From a virus, in IMG/VR virus record IMGVR_UViG_3300034374_004769, positions 1 to 25,594 of that record: a DNA stretch of 25,594 nucleotides, one strand, 5' to 3'. The notes under the pieces were generated by a model. The model was not told where the DNA came from and ran no database searches. It was given only the letters and a program-made list of their open reading frames with translations. Numbering within the stretch: position 1 is the first letter of the stretch; every line of letters starts with the position of its first letter. The position numbers were made by a program, and so were the translations under genes. Positions 1-7,594 of this stretch are shown in pieces.

Positions 1-2778
1 TTTCTTTACGTACGACACGCTGTACTTATCTTCCATCTGCCGCTTAAAGTCCGTGTACCCAAAGCTCATACTGGAGCAGTACTGCTTGAGCAGTTTCTCT
101 TCGATGTAGAAGTCAATGTGCCCAATAGTGACGCCGTGCTCGACACGCCCAAAGATTTCACTGCGGGTAATGCTCTGGTCAATGACGCCATCTTCACCCA
201 GCGAAGTAGCAACGGCGCTCTCCAACGCCTTGACCACAACGAACTTACCGTAGAACTCTCTGGTGTATGAGTTGAGAATATCTTCAGCCGTTCGGATACT
301 GTCTTGAACGCTACCTCTGGCGGTTATCACTATGCCCTTCAGAACCGACAAGATACCCTCAATGGGGTAGTCAACGATGTTGGCGTAGCTTGACCCAGCC
401 ACAATCGCACCAGCTACCAAGCACGTGCACCCCGCCAGCCAGTAGCGCTCATCATCGGTAAAGCCAAACTCTTTCTTCAAGCGTGTACGGGTCTTGGCTA
501 CGATGTCGGCAACCTGATCTTTGTTGTTCACAAGATACTGTGCGTATCTGTCACCTGCCACACCGTAGTTCGACTTCAGTAGGGAGAGGATTTCCGTGTC
601 GCCCTCTTGCCATTGAATGACTTTACTCATCGTAAGCTCAAGCACCCGCCTAACTTCACCGTCTGAGGAGTGCTTTCGTGCCCCTGTGAGGTAGTCAACC
701 ACGTGGGTGTTGGAAGACAGTAACGCCATTGAGCACCAGTACGTTGTGTTCTCGCGCTCTTTGTTGGCGCCTGCCTCCATTCGGTCTTTGCCCAGACCCT
801 CAGACACATCGAAAATAAACCCAGGCACCCACTCAAAGTCTTTGCGGTTCTTGCTGGTGATCTCGTCAGAAATGAGCGGCAGGCTGTGAAGAAGTCCAAG
901 GCGCTGTTGCATTGCAACGTCAGAGGTTGACTTGTTGACCCTAAACTTTGTTGGGTGCCCCCATACGCTTGCCGCCAGTTCCAAGGTTAGGGTTTTCCCT
1001 GTACCCGACTCGCTTGAACCAAGGTGCCAGCTAAAGCCTTCATAGCCAGTAAAGCGCATGAGCGGTGTGCCGAAACCTACCAACGACATGGCAAGAATCT
1101 CGTGCATCTTTCTTGCCGCCAACAGCTTAATGATATTGCGCCAGTTGTCGAGATTGCCTTGAGGTTTAGTTGCTTTGTTGATGTTGACCAGCCCCCGCAT
1201 CGGCACGTGCCTCGGACTCATATTGGCTGAGTACACATGCTCGTTGAATACAAAGCTGTCATCGGGTTGCCAGCCATAGTTAGTAGGCACTTGGATCGGT
1301 AGCTGATTGGCTGAGGCGTGTTCAACGGCGGCACGCACATACTCGTAAAGGTTCTTGTCGTTGCCCGACCCAAACATCGCCATGATGTTCTGCTGAGCTA
1401 GGGTCTTAATTGTGTCGTCTTTGGATGCAATAGATCTCTGAGCGAGAGTTACTTCTTGGGGGCCAGTCGGGCGCATCGCCAGCATATAAATAATGTGATC
1501 GCCTTCTTGGCAGAGAATGTGTACAACGAACAGGTCATACGGTAGCAGGGGCACTTGTTTCACCGTGCTGTTGCCTTGGCTGTCGGTTTCTGACTTCTCC
1601 ATATACACACCGCCGTTGGCGCCGTATGCGTAGCCTTTGGGGGGCACTGGGCGTTTAATGGTGGGTGATGGTGGGGGTGCGGTCACGGTTGGCTGGGGTG
1701 CTGGTGTTAGGCTTATTTCTTTCTCGGTTGTGTCGAGCTTTGTCTCCCTGCCCAAAGCTAACGGGTTGGTTACCTTGCCATAGTGGGGGCAGTTGTTGCA
1801 AATGCCGGGGTTCAGACTATCAATACTGACGCATGAATAGGGGCCTTTTATCTCGTTGAGCTTTGTCTGCATGCGCTCTGCATCGTATGGATGCAACCCA
1901 CTTAGCCACGCAGAAGCTTTCTCGCCGTCAGAACAGGGCTTAGCCAGCGACAACATGGCACGCCACAGAGGCTCCATACCATCGTCAGCGGCGTTCTCCA
2001 TATAGTGAGCAAGTTGCCCACAACCTGTGCCGTCTTTGGTGCGCTTAACTATGTTCTTAAATATGGTGACGCTGTTCGACATCAGCGTGAGGTTTGGCTG
2101 GCCTTTGGACGTTGGGCGTGCGCCGGGTAGGCTGATGACTTGGGCAGTCGGTAGGGATGCCTTCAGCTTGCTGGTAATGAACGCTTCAATAGCAGAGAAC
2201 TCAAACGCCCCTGTGCCTTCGCCAAGAATCTTGACTGGCTTAGGCGGGTTGAACTTGTGATTTACTGTGCCTGGTATGCGTAAAACACGTGCGGCGTCAG
2301 CCGTACAGTTCCAGTCAATCTCAAGCCCCTCTTGTTTGCACAAGCGTTTGAAGCTCTCGGCTAAGGGTTTCCACTTAGATACTTCAACTTCTTCAGTAAA
2401 GGGCCAGTAAATGTGATACCCCCCGCCTGAAGAAACCACAATGGGTTGCCCAAGGTCACGCATGCCCGTCTTAGCCATAAAGGCTTCAAAGGCATCAGCC
2501 GCTTCTTTACGAGACTTATAGGTCTTTTTATCGCCAAGATCTAGGTCAATGAACAACGCCTTAAGAAGATTGGCGTTTTCTGCAACTCGTGACCCAGCCT
2601 CTTTGAAAGAAGCTAAAGCAAAGTAAACATCTTTTGTTTCTGCCCATGAGTCGGCGATGCCAATAAGCTCAGCAATGCTATCTACATAGACATGTTCTTT
2701 TTTCTTGGTGGTGAACTCAGCCGCACAGAAAAAACCTGAAGACGGGAGTACCGCCGCTAGAAAATCAAGCGGTTGCAT
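1..2778 (-). CDS. Primase-polymerase / helicase fusion protein, partial (runs off left edge)
   Basis: The reading frame is open from ATG at 2778 to base 1 (926 residues, no stop). The N-terminal part looks like an archaeo-eukaryotic primase (PrimPol): an FIDLDLGD acidic motif at about residues 73-82, an SSGGGYHIYW motif at about 112-122, and further on RIPGTVNHK, typical of phage primases. A Cys/His cluster (CVSIDSLNPGICNNCPH) near residue 320 could bind zinc. The C-terminal half carries a P-loop, SSESGTGKT, with its Lys at residue 595, and a Walker B-like LPLISDE about 50 residues later, as in DUF927/phage helicase-primase proteins. Inferred role: primer synthesis and unwinding at the phage fork. 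It is the last visible gene of the leftward operon; the start follows closely on the preceding small gene. Domain type is fairly sure, exact family less so. Confidence 0.85.
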   Translation of the reverse strand, partial: MQPLDFLAAVLPSSGFFCAAEFTTKKKEHVYVDSIAELIGIADSWAETKDVYFALASFKEAGSRVAENANLLKALFIDLDLGDKKTYKSRKEAADAFEAFMAKTGMRDLGQPIVVSSGGGYHIYWPFTEEVEVSKWKPLAESFKRLCKQEGLEIDWNCTADAARVLRIPGTVNHKFNPPKPVKILGEGTGAFEFSAIEAFITSKLKASLPTAQVISLPGARPTSKGQPNLTLMSNSVTIFKNIVKRTKDGTGCGQLAHYMENAADDGMEPLWRAMLSLAKPCSDGEKASAWLSGLHPYDAERMQTKLNEIKGPYSCVSIDSLNPGICNNCPHYGKVTNPLALGRETKLDTTEKEISLTPAPQPTVTAPPPSPTIKRPVPPKGYAYGANGGVYMEKSETDSQGNSTVKQVPLLPYDLFVVHILCQEGDHIIYMLAMRPTGPQEVTLAQRSIASKDDTIKTLAQQNIMAMFGSGNDKNLYEYVRAAVEHASANQLPIQVPTNYGWQPDDSFVFNEHVYSANMSPRHVPMRGLVNINKATKPQGNLDNWRNIIKLLAARKMHEILAMSLVGFGTPLMRFTGYEGFSWHLGSSESGTGKTLTLELAASVWGHPTKFRVNKSTSDVAMQQRLGLLHSLPLISDEITSKNRKDFEWVPGFIFDVSEGLGKDRMEAGANKERENTTYWCSMALLSSNTHVVDYLTGARKHSSDGEVRRVLELTMSKVIQWQEGDTEILSLLKSNYGVAGDRYAQYLVNNKDQVADIVAKTRTRLKKEFGFTDDERYWLAGCTCLVAGAIVAGSSYANIVDYPIEGILSVLKGIVITARGSVQDSIRTAEDILNSYTREFYGKFVVVKALESAVATSLGEDGVIDQSITRSEIFGRVEHGVTIGHIDFYIEEKLLKQYCSSMSFGYTDFKRQMEDKYSVSYVKK

Positions 2779-2793
2779 ACCAACTCCCAGTTG

Positions 2794-2949
2794 TTATTGT
2801 GCGGGTACTGCTAGCTTGTCAAGCGCTTTCTCGTAGCGTTTAAGCAGTTCTTCTTGATAAGTTTTAGGCAACTCATCAGTTATAAGAATCTGCAAACACG
2901 TTTTGAAGAACTCCTCGTCGGTCAATTGCGTAGGTTGAATTGCGTACAT
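2794..2949 (-). CDS. Small hypothetical protein (51 aa)
   Basis: A short ORF between the helix-turn-helix gene and the primase-helicase gene. Of two in-frame ATGs (2961 and 2949), 2949 is chosen because a GGAGAG ribosome-binding site lies a few bases before it; the first ATG overlaps that site. The product is charged and predicted helical (an LTDEEFFKTCLQIL segment, then a Lys/Glu-rich helix). It has no recognisable domain. The first 28 bp overlap the end of the upstream gene in another frame, and the primase-helicase start lies 15 bp after its stop, so translation is probably coupled. Function unknown. Confidence 0.6.
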   Translation of the reverse strand: MYAIQPTQLTDEEFFKTCLQILITDELPKTYQEELLKRYEKALDKLAVPAQ

Positions 2950-3203
2950 ATTTCTCTCCATGCGTCTTCGGTTTGGCTCACCTTCTTTAGTGTGTCGATG
3001 ATCGTCGTGACGCGATCTTTGTACGCTGAGGTTACTTCTGTTGAGCCAGTGAACCAGTTATAAACGGTTTGTCGGGTAGCCCCTGTTGCCATAGCAATGC
3101 GCTTAACAGATATATCTCTGTACATGGCCCACTTGGCAAGTTCAGTACCAAGTGTCTTGGGGGCGTTATTGATGGTGTTTCTAGTTTTGTCTGAGTAGGG
3201 CAT
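2922..3203 (-). CDS. Helix-turn-helix DNA-binding protein, Cro/CI-like
   Basis: The 93-residue product contains the segment ISVKRIAMATGATRQTVYNW, with the spacing of a helix-turn-helix (ELAKWA ... ISVKRIAMATG - ATRQTVYNWF), followed by a helical C-terminus. Known Cro/CI-family folds of this size bind DNA as dimers and repress or switch phage promoters; that role here is inference. The start at 3203 has no good SD. A GTG at 3218 is an alternative, preceded by GAGGGG but buried in a hairpin. The gene lies between the single-strand-binding-like gene and the primase-helicase, so it may regulate replication genes or act elsewhere in the genome. Confidence 0.7.
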   Translation of the reverse strand: MPYSDKTRNTINNAPKTLGTELAKWAMYRDISVKRIAMATGATRQTVYNWFTGSTEVTSAYKDRVTTIIDTLKKVSQTEDAWREICTQFNLRN

Positions 3204-3212
3204 AGGATTGAA

Positions 3213-3235
3213 GGGGTGCACCTTGCGGTGCCCCC
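3213..3235 (-). promoter_or_regulatory. GNRA-loop hairpin before the HTH gene
   Basis: On the - strand, GCACC and GGTGC pair around a GCAA loop (a GNRA-type tetraloop), and GGGG/CCCC extend the stem past a bulged A. No U-tract follows, so it is not a typical terminator. It lies between the stop of the upstream gene and the ATG of the HTH gene and includes an alternative GTG start. It could limit translation of the regulator or protect an mRNA end; this is inference. Confidence 0.4.
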
Positions 3236-3243
3236 TCGGCTGA

Positions 3244-4146
3244 TTAGTCGTCGGTATCCCAGTCTGCCACAACTGAAGCTAAGTCGCTTTTCTTTGTGGG
3301 TGCTGGTGTGGATTCTTCCTTGCGAAGCTCAGGCTCATCAACTTCTTCAACCTCTTCCTTTGCCTTCGCAGGTTTCTTAGCCTTTGCCGCTGGGGGTTTA
3401 CCCTCAAGCATAGGAGCCACAACCTTATCAACTTGAGCCACGGTCATAGTGACAGCACGCTTGGCGTCCTCTGACTGGCCCTTCTCAACCGCCGTACCGT
3501 GCTCATCATCAGTTAACCAACGCACGGGCTTGAAGAACAACTTCGGTGACTCTTTCTGTGTATCGAACTTCATACGAGTCACAACCATCTCTGGGCTGAT
3601 GGACTGAGACGCCAACAACCTAGCGTAAGACTGCAAGGGGTGATTATCACCCTCAGCTTTACCAAAGATTGAAGTCGCTGGTAGCTGAAGCTGAAGCACA
3701 TCACCGTTAATATCATTGGCAAGAACAACCGCCAGACGCTGATTAAAGCGGCATGCACGAGACTCGCCTTGACCCGAACCCTTGATGTTCTGAGGGCAGG
3801 TTGCACAGGTCGGTGACTGTGGCGAAGCCGCTGAACTGTCAGGCTTGTCACCATCTGCTGACCAGCAGTCGGGGGGTGCAGGATTCTCAGGATCCCAAGC
3901 ACCAGCGTAAAACGTGCGGCTGATCTTCTCAGCGGCTTGCACAACCACTACATCGAGGTAGCGCTCATCAATAGCGGCAATCTGCTTGCCGTCATGAATC
4001 AAGCGGAACACACCGCCTTTAATTGAAATGCGCTTACCGCCACCACCGCCACCACCCCCAGCGAGGGCTTTGGCTACAGCAGACAGTTCACGGTTCTTAG
4101 CAAACGCAGGCAGGTTGCCTGATTCAAACAAGGTCATTTCTGACAT
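3244..4146 (-). CDS. Putative single-strand DNA-binding-like replication accessory protein
   Basis: The 300-residue product starts at ATG 4146 after an AAAGGAGAA ribosome-binding site. Visible features are a run of eight glycines (residues 30-37), four cysteines at 94, 114, 117 and 132 (including CATC) that could form a zinc site, a mixed alpha/beta middle, a Lys/Ala/Pro-rich linker from about residue 245, and a short acidic end (DWDTDD). A basic or flexible linker with an acidic tail is characteristic of single-strand-binding proteins that recruit partners, and the gene lies in the replication block. No OB-fold can be shown by eye, so the call is tentative. It could instead be a phage-specific protein of unknown function. 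Confidence 0.45.
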   Translation of the reverse strand: MSEMTLFESGNLPAFAKNRELSAVAKALAGGGGGGGGKRISIKGGVFRLIHDGKQIAAIDERYLDVVVVQAAEKISRTFYAGAWDPENPAPPDCWSADGDKPDSSAASPQSPTCATCPQNIKGSGQGESRACRFNQRLAVVLANDINGDVLQLQLPATSIFGKAEGDNHPLQSYARLLASQSISPEMVVTRMKFDTQKESPKLFFKPVRWLTDDEHGTAVEKGQSEDAKRAVTMTVAQVDKVVAPMLEGKPPAAKAKKPAKAKEEVEEVDEPELRKEESTPAPTKKSDLASVVADWDTDD

Positions 4147-4157
4147 GGACTTCTCCT

Positions 4158-4562
4158 TTACCTAGAAGTTGGTTTGCGTACAGTGATAGCGTACTCACTG
4201 TCCGAGTTCAGCCCCGGCGGTACAACTCCGGGGTTTTCTTCAAGAAACTGCTTCATGTTTGTCTGAGCAATACGTTTCTCAAATAGGTCGAGCACTTGAT
4301 GCTCCAGCACAAAAGACTTGAACGAATCCCAATCGTGCGTGGAATAGCGTGTCTTTTGCGACAAGATAATCGTGCCCTCATCAGTACGCACAGTCTTAAC
4401 ACCTGTGACCAGCATGTGGTCTTTGATGGCGTTACTGATCTCTTGCTGTTGAGCCTTGAGTCCTTCGACTTGCGTCTCGTACTCTGTGGTCAACTCCTGT
4501 ATGCGAGTGCGTATCTTGCGATACACCTTCGCCAGCTTATCCAGTGGAACGGTTTCTGACAT
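4158..4562 (-). CDS. Conserved phage protein with N-terminal coiled coil
   Basis: The 134-residue protein begins at ATG 4562 after AAAGGAG. Residues 5-48 form a charged heptad-like helix (KVYRKIRTRIQELTTEYE...). The rest contains a GVKTVRTDEGTIILSQKTR strand segment, a WDSFKSFVLEHQVLDLFEKRI helix and an ending like PPGLNSDSEYAITVRKP. I recognise this arrangement from many small phage proteins annotated as hypothetical; no biochemical function is known to me. It lies between the SNF2 helicase and the putative DNA-binding protein, which suggests a replication or recombination accessory role. Confidence 0.75.
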   Translation of the reverse strand: MSETVPLDKLAKVYRKIRTRIQELTTEYETQVEGLKAQQQEISNAIKDHMLVTGVKTVRTDEGTIILSQKTRYSTHDWDSFKSFVLEHQVLDLFEKRIAQTNMKQFLEENPGVVPPGLNSDSEYAITVRKPTSR

Positions 4563-4600
4563 AAGACTCTCCTTTGTTTTTTCGTAGTGTGTCTAAAATT

Positions 4601-6163
4601 TTACTTCGTGTCAAGCACTTCTTCGTACAGCTTTACTAAAAGGTTGTTGTCTTCCACTCTCTCGGCTAGGCGCTTGAACATCTTGCGTTCAATGTCACTG
4701 CCTTGAATGTGAATGACCGTCACCTTATCGCTTGTCTGCCCTTTCCTGTCGGAACGAGCGCAACATTGAATATATGTTTCTGTAGACATCACAGGCCCCC
4801 AGAACACAACCGTGTCAGCCGCAGTAAGCGTTACGCCATGAGCGGCGGCTTGTGGTTGAATCACAAGCACACGTGGGTCAGGTTCTTCTTGAAACTGCTT
4901 AAAGATTTTGGTGCGCTTACTGGGTGATACGTCACCATGAATCAATGCGTTTGATACTTGGTGCTTGTCAAGGTACGTTGCAATAGTGTCAATGCTGTGC
5001 CGATAAGGTGCAAACACCAGCACCTTACGGTTTGTCTCTTCAAGCACCTCCATCAGTACCGCTAGTCTTGGTGCGCAATCGAACTCAACGACTTCAGCAT
5101 TGTCTGTATAGGCAGCACCAGCACTAATTTGAAGGAGCTTGTTAACTTCGGCGGCGGCGTTGATCGCCGTAATAGTTTCACCCGCCGCCTTGACGAGCAT
5201 CTGCTCCTTAAGTATGGCGTAATACTTTTTCTGCTGTGGGGTAAGGGGGACATCTCTAGTCTCCGTAATAACTGGTGGTAAGTCGAGGCACTGTGCCTTT
5301 GTAAAACGTATTGCTGGCTGTAGTGCGGCGTGTACTTTATCTTGTGCGTCTGCCTTTGGCGCCCATTTAAACATTGTGATCTTGTTCATCGTCTTGTCTC
5401 TCCAAGCTGTTGCAAACTTGGGTACACCCAAAGGGTTGACGAGTCGTGCTAAACCGTAGGCATCAAGTGGTGACTGTGACGCTGGCGTACCAGTCATCAT
5501 CCAAAGGTACGTGTCGGGCTTTAGTATGTGGTTGAGTGACTTCCAGCGTTTCGTTGATACGTTTTTGTATGCGTTGGCTTCGTCGGCAATAACTAAATCA
5601 AAGCGTCCGTCATTGACAATTTCATCGGCAATAAGATTCAAGCCATCGTAGTTGGTAATAACAAACTCGTAGTTGCCCTGAACCATTTCAATGCGGCGTG
5701 TGGCCTGTTGATGGTGCGCAACGATAGCGCTTCGGTGAATGATGCTGTTGCCAATATCGCCCATCCAAGCTGAGTGCATGATCGACACGGGGCATAGAAT
5801 CAAGCAACGTCGAACCTGTCGTGTGCGCATGAGGTAATCAGCCGCCCATAGTGCTGACAGCGTTTTGCCTGTACCAGGTTCAGAAAACACAAACGCTCGG
5901 CGGTTGAAAGTCAGAAACGCCGCTGTGTCGATCTGGTGCGCCATAGGTTTAAACCGTCCGGGCCAGTCGTACCGTGCGGTTATAGGTGACGGTACATTCT
6001 TTACTCCTAAGTTCTTGAGCACACGTGCCTCGTCAAGACCCCAACGAACAGCCACCTCATACACGCCTTCATTCTCGCCAACGATTGCAAACTTAGGAAT
6101 GATGCTGTACTTGTGTGGGTTGCGTGTGCGCAGAAGCAGAGCTTTGTTCTCTATTATCTGCAT
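4601..6163 (-). CDS. SNF2-family DEAD/DEAH-like helicase
   Basis: The 520-residue protein has the superfamily 2 motif set in order: Walker A SEPGTGKT (94-101), motif II as ADEA (193-196) within LVIADEANAYKN, motif III TGTP (224-227), a second RecA-like domain with VLVFAPYRHS (about 381-390) and IHGDVS, and motif VI from Q466 through R470 to GQ476. This is the size and pattern of phage SNF2-type helicases, which move on double-stranded DNA and are linked to recombination or replication restart. The start follows CGAGGAGAATC with only four intervening bases. The gene overlaps the preceding small gene by 10 bp. Residue 193 is Ala in place of the first Asp of DEAD, normal for this subgroup. Confidence 0.93.
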   Translation of the reverse strand: MQIIENKALLLRTRNPHKYSIIPKFAIVGENEGVYEVAVRWGLDEARVLKNLGVKNVPSPITARYDWPGRFKPMAHQIDTAAFLTFNRRAFVFSEPGTGKTLSALWAADYLMRTRQVRRCLILCPVSIMHSAWMGDIGNSIIHRSAIVAHHQQATRRIEMVQGNYEFVITNYDGLNLIADEIVNDGRFDLVIADEANAYKNVSTKRWKSLNHILKPDTYLWMMTGTPASQSPLDAYGLARLVNPLGVPKFATAWRDKTMNKITMFKWAPKADAQDKVHAALQPAIRFTKAQCLDLPPVITETRDVPLTPQQKKYYAILKEQMLVKAAGETITAINAAAEVNKLLQISAGAAYTDNAEVVEFDCAPRLAVLMEVLEETNRKVLVFAPYRHSIDTIATYLDKHQVSNALIHGDVSPSKRTKIFKQFQEEPDPRVLVIQPQAAAHGVTLTAADTVVFWGPVMSTETYIQCCARSDRKGQTSDKVTVIHIQGSDIERKMFKRLAERVEDNNLLVKLYEEVLDTK

Positions 6164-6357
6164 GATTCTCCTCGTAGTTTTAGCACTTCAAAATAACCGT
6201 CTTTCTCAATCATCATGTGATACTCAAGCTTGCCGCTTTTCTTAAGCGCATCAGCCATACAACGTAGTTCTTGTGGTAAAGAATCAAGCCGCACCCAAGA
6301 GTGCTGGTAGCGTAAGTACCAGACATCTGCTAAAGCTGACGGCTCGATTAGATTCAC
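6154..6357 (-). CDS. Small hypothetical protein (67 aa)
   Basis: The ORF overlaps the HNH gene upstream by an ATGA junction (4 bp) and the SNF2 gene downstream by 10 bp, so it is embedded in a translationally coupled chain. The product has a central ELRCMADALKKSGKLEYHMMI region and a short beta-rich end. No known motif is visible. Context in the replication block is the only functional hint. Confidence 0.65.
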   Translation of the reverse strand: MNLIEPSALADVWYLRYQHSWVRLDSLPQELRCMADALKKSGKLEYHMMIEKDGYFEVLKLRGESCR

Positions 6358-6614
6358 TTACCGTTATCGCCTTGGTTGGCTGACTTGCTACGAATACGTA
6401 GGTTGCCACGCACCGACTTACCGCCCTTGCGTATCGGCTTGATGTGGTCAATGTCTTTGCCTTCACGTTTGTCGGCTTTGCCGTTTTTGTTTTTGTCTAC
6501 GCCGGTTTTATCAAGCATGCGTCGAGCACGTTGCCGCTCGTGCTGTGCGCTACTCGGGCCAGACTTTCCTGTTTCTAAATCTCGTTGGTATTCTTTTTTG
6601 TAATCACGTGCCAT
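6354..6614 (-). CDS. Small HNH-endonuclease-like protein
   Basis: The 86-residue, highly basic product contains DIDHIKPIRKGGKSVRGNLR followed by RSKSANQGDN. The DH-x-x-P-x-x-x-GG-x(5)-NL-x(7)-N arrangement matches the second half of the HNH fold. The His pair and Asn normally hold the metal in this nicking-nuclease family. The protein lacks the CxxC pairs of longer HNH proteins and is short, so it may be a minimal nuclease working with DNA processing enzymes around it. The N-terminus is rich in Arg/Lys and could contact DNA. Activity is inferred from the motif. Confidence 0.75.
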   Translation of the reverse strand: MARDYKKEYQRDLETGKSGPSSAQHERQRARRMLDKTGVDKNKNGKADKREGKDIDHIKPIRKGGKSVRGNLRIRSKSANQGDNGK

Positions 6615-6623
6615 GACTTGCTC

Positions 6624-7295
6624 CTAGTGTTTTGGGTGAAGTTCACATGTGCGTACTGGGCACCAGTTGCACAATGCGCTTTGCGTAGGGTTCCAGACGT
6701 TGTGTTCAAAAGAGGAAGAAAGCTTTGACACCCGTTGACGATATTGCCACCACGCAGGTTCAATATCTTCCACCCCCATTTGATACTTGACAATAGAATT
6801 TTTTACTACGAAAAGAAGCGCCGACTTAACTTGGCGTAGGTGCGGGAAGTGGGCAAAGGTCATGAGCGACATGAGCACAAGCTGATCGGTGTCTGGGTAT
6901 TTGTTATTGCCGGTCTTGTAATCAACGATCCAGCCCGTAAGGTTGTCGTCGTCTACTATCAACAGGTCAGCAATACCACGCACCCAAACATCGTCAGACT
7001 TAAAACCACAAGGCTTAAGATCAATGGTCAGCCCCATCTCGTGCTCAGGGTACTTACGCCCAGGCTTAGCCATCAACGCATCGACGATAGGCTTCATGAA
7101 CTCGTACTCAGGGGGTAGAGGGGTGCCGTCTTTGACGTACGCTTCAGCGGCGGCGTGAACGTCTTTACCGTACCGCGTGTGCTCAGTCTCTTGGAAAGGG
7201 TAGTTGTTCAATACCTTTACCTCGTGGTACCGCCTCGCACAGCCCTCGTAATCTTTGAGGCTACTGTGTGACCATTTGATCTTATGCTCTGTCAT
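6624..7295 (-). CDS. Cas4/RecB-like PD-(D/E)XK nuclease with probable iron-sulfur cluster
   Basis: The 223-residue protein has the layout of Cas4/AddB-type nucleases: a first Cys at 19 in YEGCARRYHE, His48 in GKDVHAAAE, Asp110 in RGIAD, the catalytic core IVDYKTG with Asp125 and Lys127, then QLVLMSL, and a C-terminal cluster Cys209, Cys212 and Cys217 (CNWCPVRTC). One early and three late cysteines are the known ligands of a 4Fe-4S cluster in this family. Such enzymes resect DNA ends, fitting phage recombination or end processing. The ATG overlaps the stop of the HExxH gene (TGATG). No CRISPR array is present, so a recombination role is more likely than spacer acquisition. Confidence 0.88.
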   Translation of the reverse strand: MTEHKIKWSHSSLKDYEGCARRYHEVKVLNNYPFQETEHTRYGKDVHAAAEAYVKDGTPLPPEYEFMKPIVDALMAKPGRKYPEHEMGLTIDLKPCGFKSDDVWVRGIADLLIVDDDNLTGWIVDYKTGNNKYPDTDQLVLMSLMTFAHFPHLRQVKSALLFVVKNSIVKYQMGVEDIEPAWWQYRQRVSKLSSSFEHNVWNPTQSALCNWCPVRTCELHPKH

Positions 7296-7594
7296 CAGAA
7301 CTCCGCTTTGGTTATCACTTTGGTTAGGCGGTTGGCGAACGCTGTAACAAACTTCTCGTCAGCTTCAAGCTTGTGGTTCATGTCTTGGAGTATGGCGTGA
7401 GTCACCTCATGCCAAAACGTGTCAGCCACTTCTTCAGTTTTGAATCGCCTGTTACTGTACCAACTGCGTGTGCCAATGTGGATTAGTTTGCTGTCGTATG
7501 ACACGCCACCCATACAACCCTTATGCGGGCCGTAGTCAGCAACGACAACGTCATACTTCTTTTTACCAATTGTGATTCTCCTCGGTAGTTTCAC
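7295..7594 (-). CDS. HExxH metallopeptidase-like phage protein
   Basis: The 99-residue product has HEVTH at 62-66, preceded by ADTFW, a zinc-binding motif seen in SprT-like and small phage metalloproteins; acidic residues about 15 further on (EADEKF) could supply the third ligand. The start is GTG at 7594, inside the GTGA overlap with the polymerase stop and seven bases after GGAG. This product begins MKLPRRITIG, in keeping with family N-termini. Proteolytic activity is not proven for many such short phage proteins. A second AGGAGAATC shortly inside the gene merely encodes RRI. Confidence 0.78.
   Translation of the reverse strand: MKLPRRITIGKKKYDVVVADYGPHKGCMGGVSYDSKLIHIGTRSWYSNRRFKTEEVADTFWHEVTHAILQDMNHKLEADEKFVTAFANRLTKVITKAEF

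Noticed and set aside
3579-3944. 121-residue ORF inside the single-strand-binding-like gene
   Set aside because: Same-strand shadow frame without ribosome-binding site; composition (Arg/Ser/Leu-rich) typical of out-of-frame translation.
7570-7585. AGGAGAATC followed by ATT as a second near-cognate start in the HExxH gene
   Set aside because: The GTG at 7594 has its own well-spaced GGAG, a GTGA overlap with the polymerase stop and a natural N-terminus; the inner SD-like bases encode RRI.
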